DNA of 64,000 nt. It comes from Manihot esculenta. Taxonomy: Eukaryota > Streptophyta > Magnoliopsida > Malpighiales > Euphorbiaceae. The notes under the pieces were generated by a model. That model was given only the letters and a program-made list of their open reading frames with translations, was not told the DNA's origin and ran no database searches. The DNA lies in assembly GCF_001659605.2 (NCBI RefSeq), contig NC_035161.2:1054001-1118000 (forward strand), written 5' to 3'. Of the stretch, positions 24,661 through 37,800 are shown piece by piece. The position numbers were made by a program, and so were the translations under genes. The first letter of the stretch is position 1. Each line of letters starts with the position of its first letter.

Positions 24661-27600
24661 TTAACCGCAAAACAAATATGGATATTGCTGGAGCATAGAC
24701 TCCCGCGTCTCCCAGATGCACTCTTCTAGATTATGGTGGTTCCACAGAACTTTCACCATTGGGATCTCTTTGTTCCTTAGCTGTCTGATCCGTGTGTCCA
24801 GAATCCGCACTGGCTGCTCTATATAGGTGAGATCTGTCTGAATCTCCACCTCAGGCTCACTCAGAACCTGATTCGGATCGGACACAAACTGCCGTAGCAT
24901 AGAAACATGAAATACCGGGTGAATTCTTTCCATAGAAGCAGGTAAATCCAGCTTATACGACACATTCCCGATCCTCTGCAAAATCTCAAAGGGTCCAATG
25001 TATCGTGGGGCTAACTTACCCTTCTTTCCAAAACGAACCACTCCTTTCATTGGAGACACTTTTAGCAATACCCAATTACCCTCCTGGAACTCTAACTGTT
25101 TTCTGCGAACGTCTGCATAACTTTTCTGTCTGCTCTGAGCTGTTCTGATCCTCTCTCTAATCATAGGCACTGTTCTACTGGTAATCTCTATCAACTCTGG
25201 CCCTGCAAGAGCCTTCTCTCCTACCTCTTCCCAGCAAATAGGGGATCTGCACTTCCGCCCATACAAAGCTTCATAAGGAGCCATCCCTATGCTAGCATGA
25301 TGGCTGTTATTGTAGGCATACTCCACTAAAGGTAGATGCTGCTTCCAAGAACCGCCAAAGTCTAACACACACAGTCGAAGCATATCTTCTATGGTCTGGA
25401 TGGTCCTCTCTGACTGTCCATCAGTCTGTGGGTGGAAAGCAGTGCTAAAATCCAATCGCATGCCCATCGCACTCTGCAGACTTCGCCAAAATCGAGAGGT
25501 AAACTGAGGTCCTCTGTCTGAGACTATAGATACTGGAACTCCATGTAATCTTACTATCTCATCCAGATAGACCTTTGCCAACTTATCCACAGAATAGTTA
25601 CTCCGTACTGGAAGAAAATGAGCAGATTTCGTGAGTCTGTCCACAATCACCCATATAGAGTCTATTCTGTTGGACGTTGCTAGTAAGCCCACTACAAAAT
25701 CCATGGCTATGTTCTCCCATTTCCATTTTGGAATCGGCAATGGGTTAAGCATTCCGGCTGGTTTCTGATGCTCTAGTTTCACCCTCTGGCAAACCTCACA
25801 GGCTGTCACAAACTGCGCCACTTCTTTCTTCATGGCTGGCCACCAATAGACCCTTTTCAGATCCTGGTACATCTTGGTGGCTCCTGGGTGAACACTATAC
25901 CTCGCATTATGAGCTTCCCTCATAATGTCTTCCTTCACACTGCTACTATCTGGTACACAAAGTCGACTCCCATAACGGAGGATCCCTTTGCTATCAAATC
26001 TGAATTCTGCACTGTTGCCTGACTGGACAGTCCTGGCAATTTTCATCAACTCCGGGTCCTCGTGTTGTTTCTGAGCTATCTGCTCCAGAAACACAGGTGT
26101 CACTCTCATCTGTGCTATCAACGTACCTATACCAGACAACTCTAGCTGTAACCCCTCTTCTAAGAGCTTGTAAAGCTCCATCACGACTGGTCTCCGCTCT
26201 GCTGCTATATGGGATAAACTGCCTAGTGACTTCCGGCTTAGGGCGTCTGCCATAACATTCGCCTTACCCGGATGATACTGGATCGTACAATCATAATCAC
26301 TGAGCAATTCTACCCATCTTCTTTGCCGCAAATTCAGCTCTCTCTGACTCAAGATGTACTGTAAACTCTTGTGATCAGTGAAGATCTCGCATTTAACCTC
26401 GTAAAGGTAATGCTGCCACATCTTAAGTGCAAAGATAACTGCTGCCATCTCTAGGTCATGGGTCGGGTAATTCAACTCGTGCTTCTTCAACTGTCTAGAA
26501 GCATAAGCTATCACCCTATCACTCTGCATCAAAACACAGCCCAATCCCACTCGAGATGCATCACAGAACACTGTGAAATCCTCATTACTGACAGGCAGAG
26601 CTAACACTGGTGCTGTGGTCAATCTCCTCTTGAGCTCCTCAAAGCTCTCCTCGCACTGGTCTGACCAGACAAACTTCTGGTTCTTCTGAGTCAGTTTGTT
26701 CATAGGAGCTGCTATCTTTGAGAAGTTCTGAACGAACCTCCTGTAGTAACCTGCCAGTCCCAGAAAGCTTTTAATCTCAGTCACTGTAGTGGGTCTAGGC
26801 CAGTTAGCTACAGCCTTTATCTTCTTGGGATCTACCTCAATACCCTCTGCTGATACCACATGTCCCAAGAAGGAAATGCTCCTCAACCAAAACTCACACT
26901 TCGAGAACTTGGCATACAAACCATGCTCTCTCAGTGTCTGCAGAACTATCATCAGATGCTGGGCATGCTCCTCTGCATCTCTGGAATACACTAAGATATC
27001 ATCAATGAACACAATGACAAAGTGATCCAGAAACTCACTGAAAACTCTGTTCATGAGATCCATGAATGCTGCAGGGGCGTTAGTCAACCCGAACGGCATC
27101 ACTAAGAACTCATAATGCCCATATCTGGTCCTGAAAGCTGTCTTTGGTACATCTGCCTCGCTAACTCTCAACTGATGATATCCAGATCTCAGATCTATTT
27201 TCGAGAAACAACCTGCTCCAGCTAGCTGGTCGAATAGATCATCAATCCTAGGTAAAGGATACCTATTCTTGGTAGTGACCTTGTTCAACTGTCTGTAGTC
27301 AATACAAAGTCTGAGGGATCCATCCTTCTTTCTGACAAAGAGCACTGGAGCACCCCAAGGTGAGGCACTAGGGCGGATGAAACCCTTATCTACCAAATCC
27401 TGCAACTGCTCTTTCAATTCTTTTAACTCTGCTGGCGCCATCCTGTAGGGAGGAATAGAGATAGGTTTGGTATCAGGCAGCAATTCTATTTCAAACTCTA
27501 TCTCCCTACCAGGTGGTAGTCCTGGAAGTTCGTCTGAGAAAACATCGAGAAACTCTCGGACTACTGGTACTGTGGCTGGTCCCCTCACTTGATTGTCTAG

Positions 27601-29583
27601 CTCTCTCATATGAGCTAGAAACCCCTGACAACCCCTCCTAAGCAAACGACGAGCCTGAAGGGCTGAAATCATACCTCTGGGTGTACCTCTCCTGTCTCCT
27701 CTGAAGACACACTCTGACCCATCCTGGTCTCTGAGACTAACTATCTTCTCTCTACAGTCCAAAGTAGCACTATATGCAGATAGCCAATCCATCCCTAGAA
27801 TGACATCAAAATCTGTCAAGTCTAGAACCACAAGGTCAGCTGGAAGGCATCTACCCTCTATGAACATTGGACTGAAATGACAGACTGACACTGCCACTAA
27901 TGGGTCACATTTAGGTCCACTGACCCAGAGAGGATACTCTAACTCAGAACTGATTAAACCCAATCTCTCTATGGCTCTCGAAGCAATAAAGGAATGAGAA
28001 GCACCGGGGTCCATCAAAGCATACACATCTGAACACCCTATGATGAGATTACCTGACACCACTGTGTTCGACGTGTTAGTCTCCTCCTGTGTCACAGTGA
28101 AAATCCATGCTGGGGCTACCGGATTTCCACCTCGGGAACCTGCTGCTGAAGTAGAGGCTGCCCCTCTCCCTCTAACTCTGCCACTACTCTGAGGCATGAC
28201 TGGAGCTGCTGGCTGTACCACACTGCCTGAACTCATCTGCTGGGATGGTACAAAAGTCACCTGAGGACAATCCCGAGCAATATGCCCTTCCTGTCCACAT
28301 CTAAAACAAGCTGTAGATCCCAACCGACAAACTCCTCCATGTGGTTTTCCGCATCTTCTGCATACTGGAGCTGTGCCAACGCTTGAGCCACTACCTATTC
28401 CCAAACCTGACTTGACTTTACTCCAGAACTAACTCTTTGTTCCTTTTGCTCTATCCCATCTCTTGCTGCCTGAGGTGCCTGAACTCGGGACCTTAGAACC
28501 CAAAGCCTGTGCCTTTGACTGTTTCTGAATATTGGCACTAGCTTCCATTTTCCTGGCTACGTCCACTATAGTATGGAAACTCTCCTTTTCTGCTGGAAGA
28601 ATCAAGGAAGAATACCTGGGATGCAATCTCATAGTATATCTCCTTGCCTTCTTTTGATCAGTATCATAGGCTTGACCCACGTACTGAAGCAAATCCAGGA
28701 ACTTATCTGTGAATTCATCAACACTCATCTCATCTGTCTGTCTCAACTGTTCGAACTCTATTACTTTCATTTCCCTAGAACTGTCAGGAAAAGCCCACCC
28801 TGCAAATTCATTGGCGAACTCTCCCCAAGACATACTGGTCATCCTGGGTTCCACATAGTTCTTGAACCATTCTCTGGCTTTCTTGCATTTACGTGTAAAC
28901 CCTGCCATCTCAATGGCTCTACTATCATCAGCTCCCAATTCACTAGTTATCATCCTCACTGATCTGAGGTATTCAAATGGATCATCTCCCGTGTTGTATT
29001 TAGGAGCATCCAGTTTCAAGTACTCCGTCATTTGCACTTTACCTCCAGATGAGCTAGGTTGCTGTCTGTCACCAACAAGGGCTACTGGTTCTGGTGGTGG
29101 TACTGGGTCATTTGGCTCTGGGTGTGCTACACTTGGATGGGTAGGGGAGGGTGGATACATAGGATATGGTGGATAATACGGAGGATAAGGCATGTATGGC
29201 ATGTAAGGAGGATATGGGACAAAACTAGAGTACTCCGACATACCTCCCATCGGATACTCAGGGTCCTACGGAAAGGCTGGATAACCAAAACCTGAGGCCT
29301 GAGTGCCTCCCTGCGACTCTCCCATACCTTCCTCAAATCTGCCTATGCCCATACTATCATCCCTAGACTGGTCAATCTCCATAGCCTCCCTCCTTTCCTC
29401 TGATCTCTCTCCTCTCGCTATACCTCTTCTGCTCTCGTCGACAGACCTTCTAGGGTCTATTGACGTATCTTCCCTGCTAGATCTCTGAGACCTTGCCCTT
29501 GGCAATGCAGGAGGACGACCAGTTGGTCTCTCACTATCTGGTGGGACTCCAGTCAATCGAGCTGATCGACGAGTTCCTCTCAT
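24661..29583 (-). pseudogene. G1 gag-pol polyprotein (two in-frame stops)
   Basis: One frame runs from ATG at 29583 to a stop at 24661-24663 (about 1640 codons) and is broken only by TAG at 29266-29268 and TAG at 28429-28431. Gag: 29583 to about 28400, with a Pro/Tyr-rich part and the capsid motif EFANEFAGWAFP. In the last 1247-aa segment: a zinc knuckle [14 protein letters not shown] at residues 33-46; aspartic protease DPGA at 132-135; RT about 320-490 with D404 (SKIDLRS) and FIDD at 466-469; RNase H with D615; integrase HHCC zinc finger, then D-D-E core ([24 protein letters not shown]). The C-terminus is a chromodomain-like [21 protein letters not shown]. Catalytic residues look intact, so only the two stops break it. 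Host role: none. Confidence 0.93.
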
Positions 29584-29809
29584 CTTTACTCTGGAAAAAA
29601 AAGCATATAATATAGCACTTTAGCACATAAACATCACATCAATAATGCACATGCATAGTCATGGCATTTCACAACATTAAACAGATAGGACTCAACACCC
29701 TATCCTAGTGGACATGAGTTCCTATTGTGCTTGACCAACTGTACTCTCTATGAGCCCGACACTCTCTCTATAGGTCCGATCATGTGAACCTAGGGCTCTG
29801 ATACCAATC

Positions 29810-32088
29810 TGTAATAACCCCAAAATGGACCGTCACCGGCGCTAGGATTCAGGTCGGCTTAAGGCCGCCAGAACCCGTAGCAAGCCTGCTATACTCTCTG
29901 TGTACCTGTAAATCTCATACATGATCATACATTTTCTGTGAAAATAAAAACTCTTTGCTAAACCAAGGCTTAACCTGTGCATGCACTATCTCTGTACTCT
30001 GTACTCTGTACTCTGTACTCTGTATTCTGTACTTTGTACTCTGTACTCTGTACCCCTGACTAGAGCTTACTCTAGATGGGTTAACTCATACCTGTTAAGC
30101 CTGTTTTTTTCACATACTCTGTAAAACATATACATATACAGATCATGTACATAACAACAGATTTACATCACAAACTACTAAGTCAAGCACATCTGTAACT
30201 GAAAACACAACTAGTATTACATGTCCACTCTAAACTATTACATATCTCTTTTCTCTTTCTGCACTTGCTGAACCTTCCCTGTACACTGTATACTGAACCT
30301 GCAAGACTGGGGTTAAGGGAGTGGGATGAGCTCTATAGCCCAGTGAGTAGAACAGTAAAACAATTCATTAAAATATGATCTGATGGAATGCGTCATAACA
30401 CAGACAAACCACATCAAGAGTAAACCTGTCACCACATAGTCCCAGTAACTCTGTGCTAGGGCGTAGCATCGAGCACCTGGTCTTCCTGTTATATATGTAT
30501 ATATGTATATAACACCTCTGTACTTACCATTGCCAGGGCGTAGTCAAAGGCTCCTGGTCTTTACTATAACTGCCAGGGCGTAGTCAAAGGCTCCTGGTCT
30601 TTACTATACCTGCCAGGGCGTAGTCAAAGGCTCCTGGACTTCCTGTCTGAGACTATTGGATCATTCAGCATTCACCCACATCAACAAATAAATATGCAAT
30701 GCAACATATTCGTGGATACTAATGCAATCAACCTATTGCATAATCATGATGCATGAGATATGCTAAAACATTCCATTGTTCAATTAAAAGAGTTAAGTTT
30801 AGTTCCACTCACCTCTGGCTAGCTGGACTGACTGACTCTGCAGGCTCTGTAAACTCTGGAGCAGTATTCACTGCTGCTCTCTCTAGTTCCTCTGGTCTGT
30901 ACCTATACAGATAGACTCAAATGAGGGACCACACTAACTCAAGAACAACTCGATTAAACTTCCCAAGAATCCCCTTAAACTCACTCTAACATCCATGCAA
31001 AGGAAAGCTGGACAGGACACTTTCGGCGGCAGGTTCGGCGGCCGAAAGTCCTCTCCAGAGACGAAACTCAAGCACCTTCGGCGGTTGAATCTCTACTTTC
31101 GGCAGTCGAACCCTTTCGGGGGCAAGTTTCGGAGGCCAAAAGGCACTCTAGAGACGAAAGTATCTAACCTTCGGTAGCACCTTCGGCGGCCGAACTTCCC
31201 TCCAGAGCCGAAAGTCCAAAAGCTCGGGGGCAAGCTTAGGCAGCCAAAGCCACCTCCTCATGGGTTCAGCGGCCGAATGTACCTTCGGCGGCCGAACCTG
31301 AATTCATCTGCAAGGCAGAAACTTGCTCTGCCTCTCGCCAAAAGCACCAAAATCCTCTCAAACCCAACCACCTCACTTCCTCAACTTGCATACACTTATG
31401 TATATGCTCAAAGGGGTCAAAAACTCCCTAACAACCCCAAACACACAACACAAACAACAGAGAAACAAGCTTAACTCACAAAATCATCAAAACCTCACTT
31501 TTTAACCTATTCATGCAACTCTCTTCATCAACCCCATAAAACCATCAAAAATCATAAAAACAAGCTCAGGATCTTCACTTACCTCTTGAACTCAAGAAGA
31601 TAAACGATCCTCACGTGGAGTTTTGGAGCAACTTTCCTTCAAACTCTCCAAACTTCACAACTTTGAGTTTTTAGCTTAAAACCTTCAAATACCATAAAAA
31701 CTAATCAAATCTTTGCAAGATTGGATGAAAACATGAAAGAATACTCACAAAGGACAGGGTTTCACCTCAGAAGACAAAAGAAACGGTGCTTGTACCGCTT
31801 CAACCGACTGAGGTCCATTTATAGGTGGCTGGCCAGACCACCTTCGGCGGCCACACGTGAAACCGAAAGCCATGCATGTTCGGCGGCCGAACCTCACCTT
31901 CGGCGGTCGAACCTGGCTTTTCTGCCTTGGTTCAATTCAGTCAAAAACTCATTTCCTTATGCTTGAAAACTATGAAACATACCAAAACATTTGAGAAAAA
32001 CATAAATCTATCCCGTCTAAAGACTTTCGGCAACCAGAACTCCATCGGAAAGTAGAATTCCGATGCCGGACTCTAGCCGGGTATTACA
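29810..32088 (-). repeat. G1 5' LTR (right)
   Basis: A 2279-bp LTR almost identical to the left copy. It has three rather than two of the CCAGGGCGTAGTCAAAGG units (near 30533, 30571, 30609) and lacks a short GCATGCAAA duplication found near 23489. Confidence 0.92.
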
Positions 32089-34603
32089 GTTTACAAGAGG
32101 TAAGTGAAGATCTTGAACTTGTTTTAATGTTTTACAGAGGTTTTATGGAGGTTTGGGTAGAGATGCATGTTTAGGTTTTAAGGTGTGTTTTTTATGGGTT
32201 ATGCATGAAAGCATGTTTTTGTGTTCTGCTATGATGTTTGTTGGGGTTTTTAGGTAGTTTTGGACCCCTTTGTGCATATACTCTAGTATATGTGTGTTGA
32301 GGAGTTGAAGTATGCATGTTTTGAGAGTTGGAATGGTTTGAGGAGCTAGGTTGTCGTCGGGGCTGAGTTCTGGATGAACTCAGGTTCAGCAGCCGAAAGT
32401 GGAGATTCGGCCGCCGAAGGTGCTTGAGTTTCGGCTCTGGAGAGGACATTCGGCCGCCGAACCTGCCGCCGAAAGTGTTTTGCATGTTTTATGTGATTGT
32501 TCTAAGAGCTTTTAGAGGGATTTTGGGGAGTTGTTTATGAGTTGTTTATGAGTTGTTCAGAGTATGTTTGACACCTCATTCGAGTCCATTTGTATAGGAT
32601 TGGACCCGAGAGGTTGAGGAGGTCACCAGGGTTAGGTGTTGCAGAGTCAGTTCAGTTTCTGCGTGAGGAGCAGAGGTGAGTAGAACTAAACTTAATCTTT
32701 TATACTGAGAAAATGGAATGTTTTAGCATAGTTCATACATCATGGATGCCATGATATGTATTAGGGTGATTGTATTAGAATCACGACTATGGTGCATTGC
32801 ATTATTTACTGTTAGTGGGGATTGGACCAAGGCGACTTCAATAGCCCACGATCTGTCATGGTAGTGAAAATCCTGTGTGAGTTCCTTCGGGAATCGGGTG
32901 CCGACAGAGGGAGTTTTGAGGTCATGTCTAATCCGAGATGTGAAATGTTTGTGTTGTGACGCATTTCATGAAAGTGTGTAATTAATGAACTGTTTTCAGT
33001 GTTTCTACTCACTGGGCTTTAGAAGCTCATCCCTTTCCCTTAACCCCAGTTTTGCAGGTTCAGAGTTAGCTGGGAAGTCAGAAGCAGCAGAGTGTTGGCT
33101 CCAGTATTGCTTGTATAATAGAATAGTGTGGACATGATGTAAATTAAAGAGACATATGTAAAGGCATGTAATAGATAGTAAAATAGTGTGTAACTGGTTT
33201 AGTATGTGCTTTGCCTAGTATGTTTAATCCCTGGTGTATGCATGTATCCTGTTTTATGTTTCTTGATGAGAAATAAGTCAACCAGGCTTAATAGATGTTG
33301 TGTTTCGAAAACTCCAGTGAAATATAACTGTGAGGGAAGACAGGGTTTGATTCCCTTGACCCAAGAACAGATCGTAAGGGAAGAGAGGGTTTGATTCCCG
33401 TGACCCTGATACGGACAGAGTTACTGGTGTAAGCCCTGGGGGCTATTTCAGATTGGAATATCTGAGTGTTTTAAGGTTAAGTTCTGGTTGTTTTAAATAA
33501 AAGTTTTCCATTTGTCTGTTTATGTCGGATCATGTATGGGATTTTGATAGATACTTGGAGTTCAGGTTAGGCTTGCTACGGGTTCTAGCAGCCTTAAGCC
33601 GATCTGGATCCTAGCGCCGAGCAGTTTGGGCCGTTATAGAGAGGTATCGGTTTCCGAGCTGTTACAATAATGAACGTTTTAGCATGATTCACGCATCATG
33701 AATGCCATGAGATATATTAGGGTGCTTGCATTAGAATTCACGAATATGTCGCATTGCACATTATGTTGTTGATGTGGATGAATCTTGAATGATCCATTAG
33801 CCCTTATATGGTATGACATGACAAACTATGGAAGTCCGGGTGAGCCTGCACTACGCCCCCGGCATGACTGAATATGTATGTTATGCTATGGAAGTCCAAG
33901 TGTGCCTGCACTACGCCCCTGGCATAATTAGACTGTATAGAGGGCTAAGTGGTGACAAGTTCATCCTTGATGTGAAATGTTTGTGCTGTGATGCATTCCA
34001 TGATATCATATGTTTTAAATGCTATGTTTTATTATTCTGCTCACTGGGCTCTAGTAGCTCACCCCTCTCCCTTAAACCCCAGGTTTGCAGGTACAGGGTA
34101 GACCAGGAGGTCAGTAAGAGTAATGAAGTCATGGTCATGTAATAGCTAGTGTGGACATGATAAATGTTATTATGTTAGGTTGAGTACAGTCATGTAAAAG
34201 TATGATATAGAAATGTTATGTAATAATGCTTATGAAGGTTTAGAGTTGTGCTTGACCATAGTATTATGTTAATCCCTTCTAATTCATGATCTTAATGTTT
34301 AATGATGATTATTGAAAACCAAACTTAATGTATGTATGTTACCCCATTGGAGCATTGTTGAGGACTCCAGTGTGGGTTAATGATTATGGTTATGTATAGT
34401 GCATGCACAGGTTGAGTTTGGTGAATGAACGAAAGAATGAATGAATGTAAGGAAAAGTTCAAAATTTCTATGTATGGGTTGATCATGTATGGGATTAAAC
34501 AGGTTTACAGGATGAATGTTAGGCTTGCTACGGGTCCCGGCGGCCTTATGCCGACCTGGATCCTAGCGCCGGTAGCGGTCTGGATTTTCAGGTCGTTACA
34601 GAA

Positions 34604-34615
34604 TGGTATCAAAGC
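34604..34615 (+). other. G2 primer binding site
   Basis: TGGTATCAAAGC three bases after the 5' LTR, one mismatch from the usual initiator tRNA-Met complement TGGTATCAGAGC. Confidence 0.8.
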
Positions 34616-34871
34616 CCTAGGTTCATATGGTCGGACCTAGAGTGTCGGGCTCATATAGGTTATAGAAGGTCAAGCACAATAGGAAGATCATGTCCACTAG
34701 GATAGGATAAAGAGTCCTGTCTTGAATGATGATGTGAAATACCATGATTTTATGCATGTGCATTAATGATGTGCTATGTATGTGATGTATGTGATGCGGG
34801 TTCATGTGTTTGCACATGAACCATTTGATGCTAATGTTCTATGTGATGTGTGCTGTTTTTCAGTAAACAGG

Positions 34872-37800
34872 ATGAGAGGAACTCGTCGATCTGCATGATT
34901 GACTGGAGTACCACCCCAGGACGAGGGCACTGATGCCCGTCCTCCTGCATTGCCTAGGGCAATGTCTAGTAGGTCCAGCAGAGAAAGAGCAGTAAGAGAC
35001 CCTAGAAGGTCTTTGGATCTGGGTAGAAGCAGATCAGTGAGGGGAACAGTGCAAGGGGATATGTCAGAGGATGTGGGGGATCAGATGGATGTGGATCAGA
35101 GGAGGGATGGCAGTCTCGGAGTAAGTATGTCGGAAGAGGGAATAGGAGAGTCCCAAGGAGGCACTCAGGCCTCGGGATTTGTTCAGCCACCTTATTACCC
35201 ACCCTTTTCACATAATCCCGGGTATTCGATGGGAGGTACATCGGATTACCCTAGTTTTAACCCTTATCACTCTCAGATGCCATACCCATCTTTCTACCCA
35301 CCGTACCCACAGTACCCCATGTACCCATCCCCATCTTTCTATCCAGGTACAGCAAACCCTACTCCAGGGGATGCTGCACCTCCACCACCAGCAGCACCTA
35401 CTGTCCCAGAAACCCAAATGCCTAAGCCTAGCTCATCTGGAGGGAGCAAGGTCAAGATGACCGACTACATGAAGTTGGGTGCTCCCCAGTTTGAAACCGG
35501 TGATGACCCGTTTGTGTACCTTGAGAGGGTCAAGACAATTACAGATGAGATAGGAGCTGATGACAGTAGAGCCATTCAGATGGCTGGGTTCACATTAAAA
35601 TGCAAAAAGGCCAGAGAGTGGTTTAAGAATTATGTGAACCCGAGGTTGGATAGTCTATCCTGGGAGGAGTTTGCCAATGAGTTTGCAGGATGGGCTTTCC
35701 CTGACAGTTCCAGGGAGCTGAAAATGATTGAGTTTGAGCAGTTGAGGCAGACAGATGAGATGAGCGTGGATGAGTATACAGACAGATTCTTGGAGCTGTT
35801 ACCGTTTGCTGGGCAGAATTTGGACACAGATCAGAGGAAGTCAAGGAGGTATATCATGAGGCTCCATTCCAGGTATTTCTCCTTGATTCAGTCAGCAGAG
35901 ATGGAGAGTTTCCATGCCATAGTGGATATAGCTCGGAGAATGGAGGCTAGTGCAATCATCGAAGGGAAAGTCAAGCAGTCAGTGGCACAGCCTTCTGGTT
36001 CCAAGACCCCAGGAGGGGGTAGGTTAGACCCTTCTTCTCTGAGTTCAGGCAGTAAGAAGTGGGACAGAGGCTCCCGGAAGTCCAAGAAGAACAAGTTCTG
36101 GAGCAAGATCAAGTCAGGTCTGGGATTAGGAAGTGGCTCGAGCTCGGGTGCAGGTATTATAGCATGTATGAAGTGTGGGAAGCCACACAAGGGAGTATGT
36201 CTGGTTGGGACGGCAGCCTGCTTCAGATGTGGGCAGGAGGGACACATGGCTCGGGAGTGTCCTAGAGTAGCTTCTATGGCACAGTCTCAGCAGACAGCTT
36301 CTGGTAGTGTGGCTCAGCCAGTAGCTCCAGCCGCGACTCAGGCTAGTGGCAGAGGCAGAGGAAGAGGGGCAGCCTCTTCTTCAGCGGGTTTCAGGGGTGA
36401 GGGTCCATCAGCTTTAGCATGGATCTTCACCATGACTCAGCAGGAGGCAAACACATCCAACACCGTGGTGTCAAGTAATCTCATCATTGGTTGTTCTGAT
36501 GTGTATGCATTATTGGACCCTGGTGCATCTCATTCTTTCATTGCTCCGAGGGCCGTCGAGAGGTTGAGATTGATGGTCTCTGGGTTAGAGTGTCCCCTAT
36601 GGGTCAGTGGACCCAAGTGTGACCCGTTAGTGGCAGAGTCAGTCTGCCAGTGTAGTCCAGTTTTTGTGGAGGGAAGATGCCTATCCGCCGACCTTGTGAT
36701 TCTAGATTTGACAGATTTTGACGTCATTCTAGGGATGGATTGGCTATCTACCCATGGTGCTACCTTGGATTGTAGAGACAAGGTAGTCAGGTTCAGATGT
36801 CAGGATGGGTCAGAGGTTGTCTTCAGAGGAGACAGGGGAAGTACACCTAGAGGTTTGATATCAGCCCTATAGGCTCGTAGGCTACTCAGGAGGGGTTGTC
36901 AGGGTTTTTTGGCTCATGTGAGGGAGCTGGATAGTCGTGTTAGAGAGCCCGCCTCAGTGCCCGTAGTCAGTGAGTTCTTAGATGTTTTCCCAGACGAGCT
37001 GCCAGGTTTACCACCTGCTAGGGAGATAGAGTTCGAAATTGAATTGATGTCTGGAACCAGACCGATCTCTATCCCTCCCTACAGGATGGCACTAGCAGAA
37101 TTGAAGGAGCTTAAGGATCAGTTGCAAGAGCTGGTAGATAGAGGATTCATCCGACCGAGTACCTCACCTTGGGGTGCTCCAGTGCTATTTGTGAAAAAGA
37201 AGGATGGATCTCTCAGACTTTGTATCTACTACAGGCAGTTGAACAAAGTCACTACCAAGAATAAGTACCCGTTGCCAAGGATCGACGATCTATTTGACCA
37301 GCTAGCTGGAGCAGGTTGTTTCTCCAAAATAGATCTGAGATCGGGGTACCATCAGCTAAGGATAAGAGAAGAGGATGTGCCGAAGACAGCCTTCAGGACC
37401 AGATATGGGCACTATGAGTTCCTTGTGATGCCGTTCGGGTTAGCCAATGCCCCTGCAGCATTCATGGATCTCATGAACATAGTGTTTAGTCAATACCTGG
37501 ATCACTTTGTTATTGTCTTCATAGATGATATCTTAGTGTACTCTAGGAATGCAGAGGAGCATGCCCATCATCTGAGGTTGGTTTTGCAGACCTTGAGGGA
37601 ACATGGCTTGTATGCCAAGTTCTCCAAGTGTGAGTTTTGGCTGGGGAGCATTTCATTCTTGGGGCATGTGGTGTCAGAAAATGGAATCGAGGTAGACCCC
37701 AAGAAAGTGGAAGCTGTAGCAAACTGGCCTAGACCCACTACTGTGACAGAGATCAAGAGCTTCTTGGGTTTAGCAGGTTACTACAGGAGGTTCGTTCAGG

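Larger units (their letters stand above)
22341..32088 (-). mobile_element. G1: Ty3/gypsy element, Tekay/Del-like chromovirus (youngest of nest)
   Basis: A perfect 5-bp target duplication GTTTA (22336-22340 and 32089-32093) lies inside S1. The LTRs are 22341-24588 (3' in element sense) and 29810-32088 (5'). In element sense they begin TGTAATACCCGGCTAGAGTCC and end in GGGGTCGTTACA (3' copy) or GGGGTTATTACA (5' copy). The tRNA-Met primer site is the complement of 29795-29806 (GCTCTGATACCA). The PPT is the complement of TTCTCCCCCCCTTAAG at 24589-24604. The two LTRs differ at only scattered positions and one extra internal repeat unit. As the innermost element, it must have inserted last. Confidence 0.95.
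21798..33666 (+). mobile_element. S1: solo LTR of a Tekay/Del-like element, split by G1
   Basis: LTR parts 21798-22340 and 32094-33666 (about 2.1 kb) begin TGTAATACCCGGCTAG and end GAGCTGTTACA. A perfect 5-bp target duplication ATAAT flanks the whole (21793-21797 and 33667-33671), inside the 5' LTR of G2. It shares TATA, GCC-box palindromes, the internal splice-like signals and the GGCTTGCTACGGGTT..AGCAGCCTTA block with G1 and G2, but it is clearly diverged from both. No internal coding region accompanies it, so the element was lost by LTR-LTR recombination, leaving one LTR into which G1 then inserted. Confidence 0.88.
20478..34600 (+). repeat. G2 5' LTR, split by S1
   Basis: LTR parts are 20478-21797 and 33672-34600, about 2.25 kb together. 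The sequence continues across the insertion exactly as in the intact 3' LTR (TTTTCAAAGTAAATAAT then GAACGTTTTAGC). A TATA box TATAAAAG is at 20856-20863. Three GCC-box palindromes at 20-bp spacing lie upstream of it (20656, 20676, 20696). Confidence 0.9.

Noticed and set aside
33828..34142. 104-aa frame found twice (also 41381-41695)
   Set aside because: It is the same LTR segment in the two LTRs of G2, not a gene.
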